Shown here one piece after another: positions 1 through 6,363 of a DNA stretch of 16,021 nucleotides (position 1 is the stretch's first letter; the number at the start of each line of letters is the position of its first letter). The notes beneath the pieces were generated by a model, which saw nothing but the letters and a program-made list of their open reading frames with translations, did no database searches and was not told where the DNA came from. Source of the DNA: Planctomycetota bacterium (GTDB lineage: Bacteria > Planctomycetota > Planctomycetia > Isosphaerales > Isosphaeraceae); assembly GCA_021778575.1 (NCBI GenBank), contig JAJYCH010000026.1, positions 1 to 16,021 on the forward strand, in the 5' to 3' direction. A program made the position numbers and the translations under genes.

Positions 1-163
1 CTTCGAGAATTCCCGATTCGGTCCGGTGGATGATCGGGACATATTCCGGACCCCGGTACTTCGTGCCGTGATAGGCCATCGACTCCTGCTGATTCGAACG
101 TTCCGCCCGCTTCTTGAGCTTCGCCTTGCGCTTCTGGTCGTGACTGAGCTTTTTCTTGGCCAT
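1..163 (-). CDS. Small basic hypothetical protein, 3' end cut by window edge
   Basis: The first 54 codons are present; the gene runs off the left edge. The protein starts MAKKKLSHDQKRKAKLKKRA and is very rich in Lys/Arg. It then changes to a less charged stretch containing AYHGTKYRGPEYVP and IHRTESGI. The start is well supported: a GGGAGG Shine-Dalgarno sequence (complement of 171-176) lies 7 nt before the ATG. A basic, probably helical N-terminus suggests a nucleic-acid or ribosome-associated protein, but that is inference and I recognise no named family. The kinase gene upstream on the same strand ends 103 bp away, with two hairpins in between, so it may be transcribed separately. Confidence 0.75.
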   Translation of the reverse strand, partial: MAKKKLSHDQKRKAKLKKRAERSNQQESMAYHGTKYRGPEYVPIIHRTESGILE

Positions 164-198
164 TGATCTGCCTCCCGAGTCATCAGCAGGTGCGGTTT

Positions 199-250
199 CC
201 GGGTCGATCAGATCGATCCCGGCCATGAAGGGCAGGATCAATCCTGCCCT
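199..250. terminator. Two adjacent hairpins between the kinase gene and the small basic gene
   Basis: The first hairpin has arms 199-208 and 212-222 (CCGGGTCGAT with ATCGATCCCGG, one bulged base). The second is a perfect 10-bp stem, AGGGCAGGAT / ATCCTGCCCT, with a 2-nt loop at 229-250. The second is a copy of the repeat also seen at 6837-6856. There is no T-tract, so a terminator role for the leftward kinase transcript is only inferred from the position just past its stop codon. Confidence 0.4.
230..249. repeat. Short palindromic repeat, copy 1 (GGGCAGGATCAATCCTGCCC)
   Basis: This perfect 9-bp inverted repeat with a CA loop is identical over 20 bases to the copy at 6837-6856, and both are followed by TAC. 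Both copies lie in intergenic DNA just past a stop codon. This suggests a dispersed REP-like hairpin family rather than two independent terminators. Confidence 0.7.
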
Positions 251-266
251 ACGAAATATGTTCCAT

Positions 267-935
267 TCAATCCTCAAGCCCTGGGTCGTTCACCACGATC
301 AAATCGGCCGATTTTTGGGGCTGATCGCGCTCGATATGAAACCGTTCGGCGGGAAAATAGATGGTCTCGAAGGCCCGGACCGTCTCGTCGGGCGGCAGCC
401 CTTCCTGCCCTCGGACGATCGCTCGTTCCAGGGCCGTTTCGTAGCTGCATTCAATCCAGACGGCCAGGTCGTAATGATCGCGCCAGGCGGCCTGAAACAG
501 GAAGATCCCTTCGAGAACAATCACATCCACATTCTCGAATTCGTAGCGATGATCCTCGTAATCAATCGACTGTTCGCCGACGTGCCGGGCGTCGAGCCGG
601 ATCGTCCGGGCGGCCTTCAGCGGCAGGATTAACTGGTTGAACAGTTCGTCGAACCGGAAGCCATGCTCGTAAAAGTGCGGTCCGGGTGGGTCGCCACCAA
701 AGCGACGGCCCGGCAGGTGATACCAGGGGTCGAGGTTGATCCCGACCACGCGGAGACCGGCCCGGTTCACGGCCTCGACGATCTGCTTCGTGCAGTATCC
801 CTTGCCCGACCCGTCAATCCCACTGATGGCAACCAGCAGCGCGGTCGGACTGGGCTCCGGAGTCTCGCTCCGGAGCGACAGAATCCGGTCGACGACCGGG
901 CCGATTTCGGGCGAGAAGCTGGGCGGACCGCTCAT
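267..935 (-). CDS. Uridine-kinase-like P-loop kinase
   Basis: This 222-residue protein of the uridine kinase/phosphoribulokinase-like P-loop family probably phosphorylates a nucleoside or another small hydroxyl substrate with ATP in the cytoplasm. The Walker A loop is G39-IDGSGK-G46, in the context AISGIDGSGKGYCTKQ. A hydrophobic strand, DVIVLEGIFLF (about 137-147), matches the Walker B/'EGI' strand of uridine kinases. A basic lid-like stretch with RGQEG lies near 175. The residue after the Walker lysine is Gly, not the usual Ser/Thr, so the exact substrate is uncertain. Residues 1-30 are a variable extension. The start ATG overlaps the stop of a possible small upstream ORF (ATGA), and AGAAGAA just upstream can serve as a weak ribosome site. 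True uridine kinase is the likeliest assignment, but a diverged family member is possible. Confidence 0.85.
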   Translation of the reverse strand: MSGPPSFSPEIGPVVDRILSLRSETPEPSPTALLVAISGIDGSGKGYCTKQIVEAVNRAGLRVVGINLDPWYHLPGRRFGGDPPGPHFYEHGFRFDELFNQLILPLKAARTIRLDARHVGEQSIDYEDHRYEFENVDVIVLEGIFLFQAAWRDHYDLAVWIECSYETALERAIVRGQEGLPPDETVRAFETIYFPAERFHIERDQPQKSADLIVVNDPGLED

Positions 936-1036
936 TTCTTCTGAAAACTCAGGGCCGCAGCCTCGGCGACGGCAAGTTCGCCGGTTCCGTCGGGAACCAC
1001 CGCCCAGGAATCATTTTTCACTCGCAGTCGGACCAT
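932..1036 (-). CDS. Possible 34-residue ORF coupled to the kinase
   Basis: A short reading frame starting MVRLRVKNDSWAVVPDG and ending in ALSFQKK overlaps the kinase start by ATGA, the usual arrangement for translational coupling. An in-frame extension upstream to position 1144 exists, but its N-terminus is translated from the inverted-repeat element at 1091-1171, so I prefer the ATG at 1036. GC at third codon positions is only moderate and there is no clear Shine-Dalgarno sequence. It may be a leader peptide, a small protein, or chance. I recognise no family. Confidence 0.3.
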   Translation of the reverse strand: MVRLRVKNDSWAVVPDGTGELAVAEAAALSFQKK

Positions 1037-1090
1037 CGTAACGAGGCCCGGCGCGCATTCAAGGAGATTTTCTCGACCCCCGCGAGAATT

Positions 1091-1171
1091 GGGTCTGCCC
1101 GGATTTTCTGGGGTTAGCCAGGTCGGCGACTGGAACGCGGTCAAGCCACCTCAGAAAATGCGGGCAAACCC
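1091..1171. repeat. Short inverted-repeat element, outer arms only (relative of the 250-bp family)
   Basis: Left arm 1091-1115 begins GGGTCTGCCCGGATTTTCTG. Right arm 1147-1171 is its imperfect reverse complement, matching at about 21 of 25 positions. The arms resemble the termini of the 250-bp elements elsewhere in the window (GGGTNTGCCC then ATTTTNTGG). The 31-bp centre has none of the GAGCTTGCTC hairpins. It lies 8 bp past the metallophosphoesterase stop and could fold as a transcription terminator for that gene. Confidence 0.65.
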
Positions 1172-1179
1172 TCGCGAAT

Positions 1180-3048
1180 TTACCGCGATCCACCCGCGAG
1201 CTTCGTCCTGCCGAGCCCTTTCTCGATCACCAGGGCGTCGACCTCGTGTCCGTCGCGGTCGAAGGATCGATAGGTCAGGGTCTTTTCTTTCACCTGAATA
1301 TCGATCGTTTGATACGTCGCGAGATTCACCAGGCCCTTCTGGGTATAGGCTCGCGGATCTTGCTCGTAAAACTTCTCGCCTGAAACCGAGACGACGTAGA
1401 CCGTCCCCTCGGACGGAGAGGCGACGGCTTTCCCTTGCCGCATCGGTTTTGATCGGAGGTAGGCGTGGTCGTGCCCCTGGAGGACCATGTCGACGTGATG
1501 GCGGTCGAACACATCGCCCCAGGCCGCGCCCAGCGCGGGGTTCTCGCGGCTGACGTGCGAGGCGTAGACCGGGTGGTGGAAGGTCACGAACTTCCAGGTC
1601 GCCCGGGTCTTCGTCAGGGCCTCGTCGAGCCATTCGGCCTGGACCCGGGCCAGCCGCGAATCATAGATCGCCAGGTTGCTATCGAGCACGGCGACGAAGG
1701 CGTCGGAGTACTCGAACGAATAGACCAGGTTCGGGTCGATCCCCGGCGGACCGTTGCGCGGGAGCTCGAAGGTCCCTCGATAAATCATCGGCCCTTTATC
1801 AAGATATTCATGGTTGCCGACCGCCGGCTGAAACGGGATCTCGGCGAAGACGTTGGCGGCCCGCAGAAAAAAATGATCCCAGTTGGTCCGCTCGTTCCCG
1901 CGGTCGACCAGGTCGCCGGCCAGCAGCAAGAACCCGGCGTCGGGCCGATTTTTCTGGGCGACGTGAAGCAGCTCACCCCATTTTTCGAGCCCGCACTGGG
2001 CATCTCCCAGATAGAGAAACCCGAAGTCGCGGAGCTTCGACGGAGCCGTCCGGATCGTGTGCCAGTCACCTGGTTTGGGCTCGATCGAGTGTTCCGAGCC
2101 GACCCGATAGCGATAGGTCGTGTCCGGCTCCAGGCCGTCAACCCGGACCCGATGGCGGAGGATCGTCGGGTCGTTAAGCAGTCCGTCCGATTCGATCGCC
2201 AGCGCGGTCCCCTCGACTTGCCGGAGCGGCCCCTTGCCGGAATCGGGCTCGATCCAGACCGTCGAGCCGGCGACGCTGGGATTGGTCCGCCAGGTGATCG
2301 AAAGTTCGCTGGCCGGGTTCTCGCCGAATGAGACCACTACCTGATCCGGTTCGGGGCTCGACGGCTGGCGGGCCTTCCAGACCCGGCCCGTGGCCAGCAG
2401 AGCATCATGCCGCTGGTCGTGACGGGTCGGCACGATCACCGAGCCCGCCAGGCTGGGCGGAAGTTCGGCGAACGGTTGATGGACATCGGCGAACGGGCTG
2501 ACAGTCGTCGAGGCCGAAATCGTCGCGAGCCCGGCAGGTTCAATCGACTCGACCCGAGGAACGCCGCCGGACTCGGCTTTGAGGAAGACCGCGTAATGCG
2601 CGGGGCTCGACCGATCGAGCGAGTTCACCCCCAGGCCGACGACTCCGGCGGGAACGGTCTTGCGGAACAGCTCGGCGACGCCGTCATTGTTCCGGAGCGT
2701 CTCGCCGGTCGGCTTGAAGCCCTGATCGGCGAGCCAGAACGGAGCGTGACCCCGAGCGGCGGCGATCGTGACAACCGTCGGTCGATCGACCCGGAACCGC
2801 AGCGCGTTCCGCCCCAGTGCCTGCCGTTCCTGGCGAGTCAGGAGGCTCAAGACACGCCCGGCCTGCTTCGACGCCCGGGTCAGTTCCTCGGGAGACTTCA
2901 CGCGGCCGAGCCGTCGGCCGGCCTCGATCATCGTCGCCCGAGCCGTCGGCAGATCCTCGGTCGCCACCGGCGGCGAGCATGACGTCAGCGATCCCAGCAG
3001 GAGTAAAACGACTCCGCCCGCGAAAATTCGATGTTTCCCCAGCATCAT
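1180..3048 (-). CDS. Lipoprotein metallophosphoesterase, purple-acid-phosphatase-like
   Basis: This 622-residue secreted phosphoesterase has a lipoprotein signal: a hydrophobic stretch then LTSC, with the lipidated Cys near residue 24. Residues about 30-225 are an uncharacterised N-terminal region. Residues about 235-335 look like the fibronectin-III-type N-domain of purple acid phosphatases (VVVSFGENP, SITWRTNPS, VDGLEPDTTYRYRVGS). Residues about 340-560 are a calcineurin-like metallophosphoesterase domain with GDAQ (348), GDLVDRG (378), GNHEY (411), FHHP (490) and GHDHAY (525). The second motif lacks the Tyr of GDxxY that gives true purple enzymes their colour, so a non-purple relative is likely. 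It should hydrolyse phosphomonoesters or diesters outside the cytoplasmic membrane. The run GTG-ATG-ATG offers three starts; GGGAGG (3055-3060) is best spaced for the ATG at 3048. Confidence 0.88.
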   Translation of the reverse strand: MMLGKHRIFAGGVVLLLLGSLTSCSPPVATEDLPTARATMIEAGRRLGRVKSPEELTRASKQAGRVLSLLTRQERQALGRNALRFRVDRPTVVTIAAARGHAPFWLADQGFKPTGETLRNNDGVAELFRKTVPAGVVGLGVNSLDRSSPAHYAVFLKAESGGVPRVESIEPAGLATISASTTVSPFADVHQPFAELPPSLAGSVIVPTRHDQRHDALLATGRVWKARQPSSPEPDQVVVSFGENPASELSITWRTNPSVAGSTVWIEPDSGKGPLRQVEGTALAIESDGLLNDPTILRHRVRVDGLEPDTTYRYRVGSEHSIEPKPGDWHTIRTAPSKLRDFGFLYLGDAQCGLEKWGELLHVAQKNRPDAGFLLLAGDLVDRGNERTNWDHFFLRAANVFAEIPFQPAVGNHEYLDKGPMIYRGTFELPRNGPPGIDPNLVYSFEYSDAFVAVLDSNLAIYDSRLARVQAEWLDEALTKTRATWKFVTFHHPVYASHVSRENPALGAAWGDVFDRHHVDMVLQGHDHAYLRSKPMRQGKAVASPSEGTVYVVSVSGEKFYEQDPRAYTQKGLVNLATYQTIDIQVKEKTLTYRSFDRDGHEVDALVIEKGLGRTKLAGGSR

Positions 3049-3054
3049 CACTGG

Positions 3055-3060
3055 CCTCCC
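3055..3060 (-). promoter_or_regulatory. Shine-Dalgarno GGGAGG that selects the metallophosphoesterase start
   Basis: On the minus strand GGGAGG precedes the codons GTG (3051), ATG (3048) and ATG (3045). Measured from GGAGG, the spacing is 3, 6 and 9 nt. The 6-nt spacing and the ATG codon favour 3048, and 3045 is also possible. Confidence 0.6.
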
Positions 3061-3154
3061 GATCGATCGCCTGGCAACCGCCTCGTCCGTGTCACCCCTT
3101 CTTAGCGTAAGGCGGGAGTTGGGAACAGGTCAGTCGGTGATCCTCGGGGTTGAG

Positions 3155-3405
3155 TGGGTGTGCCCAGATTTTGTGGTGGTTTCTTATCGACCCTGCTCTT
3201 GAGCTTCCCGAGGAAACCCTGGTCTGGAGTGCGAGAGCTTGCTCTCGCTCTGGCGACCGGTGCTTGCTCCGAGCCTGAGTGACCTGGCCAAAACGGTTTC
3301 CGGACCAGGACCGTGGAGCAAGCTCCACGAAGCAAAGCGAGAGCAAGCTCTCGCACTCCAGAGGACCAATCGCTTCACGGCCCACCCGAAATTCTGGGCA
3401 AACCC
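3155..3405 (+). repeat. 250-bp palindromic intergenic element, copy A
   Basis: The outer inverted repeat has its left arm at 3156-3179 (GGGTGTGCCCAGATTTTGTG...) and its right arm at 3382-3405, with about 20 of 24 positions matching. A perfect 27-bp inner inverted repeat spans 3223-3249 and 3336-3362. Nested within are self-complementary hairpins GCGAGAGCTTGCTCTCGC (3231-3248), CGTGGAGCAAGCTCCACG (3312-3329) and GCGAGAGCAAGCTCTCGC (3337-3354), all built on GAGCTTGCTC. The direct repeat GGGTTGAG occurs on both sides (3147-3154 and 3406-3413), as a target duplication would. There is no transposase ORF, so it resembles a MITE or a large REP-type element. Copies B and C match along their length. 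Confidence 0.85.
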
Positions 3406-3492
3406 GGGTTGAGCTTGTCCGATCGCGTGAAATCCGTTATTTCGACGCGAATGATCCGTCAGATCCCATCGAATCGTACCGGAGAGGCCGTC

Positions 3493-4659
3493 ATGACGCT
3501 GGGCAGGCACACGCGAGGCGGCACTTCGGGTCTGGTGAGCCTGGCGCTTGTCGCGCTGAGTGGTTGCCACGCGATGCCGCTGGGACGGCTCGAAGCTGGG
3601 CCGAACCCAGCGTCGGCTCTGGCCTCGGCCAGCCGGGCGGCTTTGTTGTCGGCGACGGTGGCGATGGAACCTCCTTCGGAGATGTCGTCGTTCGAGCCGG
3701 TGAAGACCTCGGCCGAGAATCTGACCTCCATCGAGGAGATTCGCTCGGCCCCGACCCCGCTTCTCGACGCCGCGCTCCAGAAAGCGCGGGCCAGCGACGC
3801 CCCTGCCCTGCCCGCCATGCCCGAGCCGGTGAAAACCGAACCGACCACGCCGGCCGAGCCCCCTCCGTCGGCGATTTTCGCGAGCAAATTGCCGATCGAA
3901 CTGCCGACGGTGAACCCCGCCCGGACTCAACCCGTCGCCGAAGCCCACCCGACCGAGCCCGAGCCCGCCCCCAAGGAGCCCGAACCGGCCCGGCCCGAGG
4001 ATCTCTGGCGCGACGGCGTCCGGAAGCTCAACACCCTGGCTCACGCCAAGGTCGAGCAGGCGGGCGGATCGGCCTCTCCCTGGGGGCTCCGGTCGCGAAT
4101 CCTGTCCTGGCTGGCCGAGCCCGATATCAATCCCGACCTGAACTCGCGCGACCTCGACGGCGTCCGGGCCGTGCTCCGGGCGCTCGACGAGCCGCCCCAG
4201 GAAGCCGGCCGGAAAGGGGACACCGTCCGCTCCGCCGTCCTGGTCCTCGAAGACAAGGCCCCGCTCGAAATCGTCGATCTCCGGCTCTGCCGGACCGTCG
4301 ATAACTTCGGCAAGTACGAGGCGTTCGACCCGCCGGTCCGCAAGCCGGGCCAGGCCGTCGCCATCTACTGCGAAATCGACGGGCTCCGGTTCGAGCAGGC
4401 CGCCGGTGGATTCCGGACCCGGCTCGCCGGCCAGCTTGAGATCATTCCCGAAGCCGGTGGCCCGCCGATCCACGTCCAGCCGCTCGGAACCGCCGAGGAA
4501 GTTTGCAAGAAACGCCGGCGCGATTACTACGTGGTCTATCGCCTGGAGTTTCCCAAGACCTTGCCGCCCGGCGATTACCGGATCAGGCTGACCGAGCGCG
4601 ACCTGGCCTCGGACCAGTCGGCAACCCGCGACGCGTCGTTCTTTATCATCAAGGATTGA
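3493..4659 (+). CDS. Proline-rich lipoprotein with conserved C-terminal domain, function unknown
   Basis: This 388-residue protein starts MTLGRHTRGG, followed by a hydrophobic segment and the lipobox LSGC (Cys25), so it should be lipid-anchored outside the cytoplasm. Residues about 55-170 are Pro/Glu/Ala rich and probably disordered (EPVKTEPTTPAEPPP, TEPEPAPKEPEPARPED). Residues about 172-232 look helical. Residues about 245-388 look like a beta-rich domain with LRLCRTVDNFGKYEAF, KPGQAVAIYCEIDG, a basic KKRRRDYYVVYRLEF stretch and LPPGDYRIRLT. I think I have seen this C-terminal pattern in planctomycete hypothetical proteins, but I cannot name the family. Start choice: GGAGAGG precedes the ATG at 3493 and this start puts the signal peptide at the N-terminus; an in-frame ATG at 3451 is less likely. 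A 13-bp-stem hairpin follows the stop. Confidence 0.82.
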   Translation: MTLGRHTRGGTSGLVSLALVALSGCHAMPLGRLEAGPNPASALASASRAALLSATVAMEPPSEMSSFEPVKTSAENLTSIEEIRSAPTPLLDAALQKARASDAPALPAMPEPVKTEPTTPAEPPPSAIFASKLPIELPTVNPARTQPVAEAHPTEPEPAPKEPEPARPEDLWRDGVRKLNTLAHAKVEQAGGSASPWGLRSRILSWLAEPDINPDLNSRDLDGVRAVLRALDEPPQEAGRKGDTVRSAVLVLEDKAPLEIVDLRLCRTVDNFGKYEAFDPPVRKPGQAVAIYCEIDGLRFEQAAGGFRTRLAGQLEIIPEAGGPPIHVQPLGTAEEVCKKRRRDYYVVYRLEFPKTLPPGDYRIRLTERDLASDQSATRDASFFIIKD

Positions 4660-4727
4660 TGAGGGAACGCTACCTGGGACCAGATCCGGGGTTGAATCGA
4701 TACATCGCGCGAGTCCTCGCGGAGACA

Positions 4728-4757
4728 GTCCCCGGGCCGGATCACCGGTTCGGGGAC
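4728..4757 (+). terminator. Stable hairpin between the lipoprotein and cytochrome genes
   Basis: The arms are GTCCCCGGGCCGG (4728-4740) and CCGGTTCGGGGAC (4745-4757), around the loop ATCA. The stem is 13 bp in RNA, with two G-U pairs. It lies 69 nt past the lipoprotein stop and 83 nt before the cytochrome start. There is no U-tract, so it may be a terminator of the U-less kind or a leader structure of the next mRNA. Confidence 0.45.
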
Positions 4758-4839
4758 GGATTCGCTTGCGGTTCGCTTCCTGATATCGCACAATCTGTAC
4801 ATCCAACCTGGCAAAATCACCTGAATACGGGATGGGCCT

Positions 4840-6363
4840 ATGTCGCTTCAGATCGGTGGGCTCGGACGATGGGGCGTGGTGATCGGGATGTCGGCCTGTC
4901 TCGTCGGAGGCGCGACGGTTTTCGCGTCCGACCACGGAACGGCTCGTCTCCTTCTGGTCGCCCAGAAGGGCCAGAAAAAAGGGACCGCCAAGAAGCCCGC
5001 CGATGGCATGCCCAAGGACGAGATGGCCAAAGATGAAATGGCCAAGGACGGGATGGCCAAGGGGAAGGGAGCCGCGCCCAAGGCCGCTCCGGCCGACGGA
5101 ATGCTGTCGTTCAAATCCGATATCGCTCCGATCATCGTGGCCAACTGCGTCGGCTGCCATAGCGGCAATGGCGCGGGGCTCCGGAACGGCCGGCTCGATC
5201 TGACGACGTTCGAGAAGATGATGGCCGGCGGCAAGCGGGGCAAGGACATCATCAGCGGTGATCCCGACGAGAGCACCCTCGTCAAGATGATCACCGGCCA
5301 GGAAACCCCCAAGATGCCCCCTAACAACGGCCAGCGGGGCTTCTCGGACGAGGCCGCCGAAAAAATCAGCCTCTGGGTCAAGCAAGGGGCGAGGCTCGAC
5401 GCCGGACTCTCGGCGACCGATCCGATGGCCAAATACGCCGCCACTCTCGAAGACCTCCGCCGGGCCGAACTCGCCAAGCTCTCCCCCGAAGCTCGCGAAA
5501 ACATGGCCGTCGAGACCGGTCGCGAGCGCTGGAAGAAAGCGTCGAAGGTCGAACCCGAAGTCACGTCGACCAAGAACGGCCACTTCCTCCTGTTCAGCAA
5601 CCTCCCCAAAGAACGGGCGAACAAGGTTCTGGCGACGCTGGAAACCCAGTTCGCCAATATCAACAAGTTCCTCTCCGCCCCCCGGACCAACGTCCTCAAC
5701 CCGGGCGAACGGATCAGCCTTTACGTCTTCAAGGACACCGTCTCGTTCGTCGAGTTCGTCCGGTCCAACGAGAACCAGGAAGTCGAAGCCGGAGAGCAAG
5801 CCCGGGCAAAGCTCGGTGTCGAGTCGCCGTACCTGGTCGCGGTCGACCCGGCTCTCGGCGGTGAGGAAGCCGTGGTCGCCGCTCCCAAGAAATCGTCGAA
5901 ACGGAAAAAGGCGGAGGAACCGACCGGTCCCGACCGAACCCTGGCGGCCGTCCTGACCGAACAGCTCGCCCAGGCGGCGGCGCTGAAGGCGGGCAAGCCG
6001 CCACGATGGGTCGCGCTCGGCTTCGGTGCGTACCTCGCCTCGAAGATCGACCCGCCGTCGAGCAAGTACTACCTGGCGCTCCGCAAGGAAACGTCGCTCA
6101 ACTTCCAGAAGGGCTGGCAAGCCAAGGCCAGCGAGGCTCTGGGCGGCGAGGCGACTACCGAAACGACCCGCGCCATCGGCTTCGGCCTGATCGAATGGAT
6201 GGCGGCCAACACCTCGCCGATCGTGATCGCCAACTTCCTCCAGACGATGCTCGACGGCCAGGGCAAGCTCGACGACGCCATCCACAATTGCCTGTACCTG
6301 AATCGCGAGGAGTTCCTCAATAATTCGGGACTCTGGCTCGCCGAACGCTACGGACGACTTTGA
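4840..6363 (+). CDS. Secreted cytochrome c fused to a degenerate gluzincin-like domain
   Basis: This 507-residue protein has a hydrophobic signal peptide (about 12-30), probably cut near FAS-DHG. Residues 40-85 are a Lys/Met-rich linker with four MxKD(E/G)-type pentapeptides. Residues about 89-190 are a single-haem cytochrome c domain of the planctomycete secreted type: haem motif C103-VGC-H107 and probable axial Met159 in KMPPNN. Residues about 245-507 resemble the peptidase-MA (gluzincin) fold (HFLLFSNLPKERANKVL, PPRWVALGFGAYLAS, a C-terminal AIGFGLIEWMAANTSP and DAIHNCLYLNREEF pattern). At the place of HExxH it reads T373-EQLA-377, and the downstream metal-ligand Glu is Leu393, so no zinc site remains. 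It probably acts outside the cytoplasmic membrane in electron transfer or as a scaffold; a function for the C-terminal part is inference. Its stop overlaps the cupin start. Confidence 0.85.
   Translation: MSLQIGGLGRWGVVIGMSACLVGGATVFASDHGTARLLLVAQKGQKKGTAKKPADGMPKDEMAKDEMAKDGMAKGKGAAPKAAPADGMLSFKSDIAPIIVANCVGCHSGNGAGLRNGRLDLTTFEKMMAGGKRGKDIISGDPDESTLVKMITGQETPKMPPNNGQRGFSDEAAEKISLWVKQGARLDAGLSATDPMAKYAATLEDLRRAELAKLSPEARENMAVETGRERWKKASKVEPEVTSTKNGHFLLFSNLPKERANKVLATLETQFANINKFLSAPRTNVLNPGERISLYVFKDTVSFVEFVRSNENQEVEAGEQARAKLGVESPYLVAVDPALGGEEAVVAAPKKSSKRKKAEEPTGPDRTLAAVLTEQLAQAAALKAGKPPRWVALGFGAYLASKIDPPSSKYYLALRKETSLNFQKGWQAKASEALGGEATTETTRAIGFGLIEWMAANTSPIVIANFLQTMLDGQGKLDDAIHNCLYLNREEFLNNSGLWLAERYGRL
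5008..5067 (+). repeat. Four tandem 15-bp coding repeats (MxKxx)
   Basis: The units 5008-5022, 5023-5037, 5038-5052 and 5053-5067 encode MPKDE, MAKDE, MAKDG and MAKGK in the linker of the cytochrome protein. The repeat keeps frame, so slippage would change linker length without disrupting the protein. Confidence 0.8.

Larger units (their letters stand above)
3049..3492. other. Divergent intergenic region holding repeat copy A
   Basis: This 444-bp gap separates the leftward metallophosphoesterase from the rightward lipoprotein gene. More than half is the 250-bp palindromic repeat (3155-3405). The remaining roughly 105 bp on the left and 87 bp on the right must hold both promoters if they are intact. 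I see no convincing -35/-10 pair on either side. Confidence 0.5.

Noticed and set aside
1091..1171. CRISPR-like or attachment-site structure
   Set aside because: There is one palindrome and no array of regularly spaced direct repeats; no integrase or cas gene lies in the window.
1465..2331. 288-codon open frame on the plus strand
   Set aside because: It is antisense to the metallophosphoesterase, whose metal-binding motifs are all on the minus strand.
3155..3405. Retron or reverse-transcriptase-linked structured RNA
   Set aside because: The nested hairpins are suggestive, but no reverse transcriptase gene is nearby and the element recurs next to unrelated genes.
4767..4795. Sigma-70 promoter before the cytochrome gene (TTGCGG, 17 bp, CACAAT)
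   Set aside because: The match to consensus is weak in both boxes, and such matches arise often by chance.
3184..6285. 1033-codon open frame on the minus strand
   Set aside because: It is antisense to the well-supported lipoprotein and cytochrome genes, has low-complexity Arg/Gly/Leu composition and no recognisable domain. Long antisense frames are expected in GC-rich DNA.
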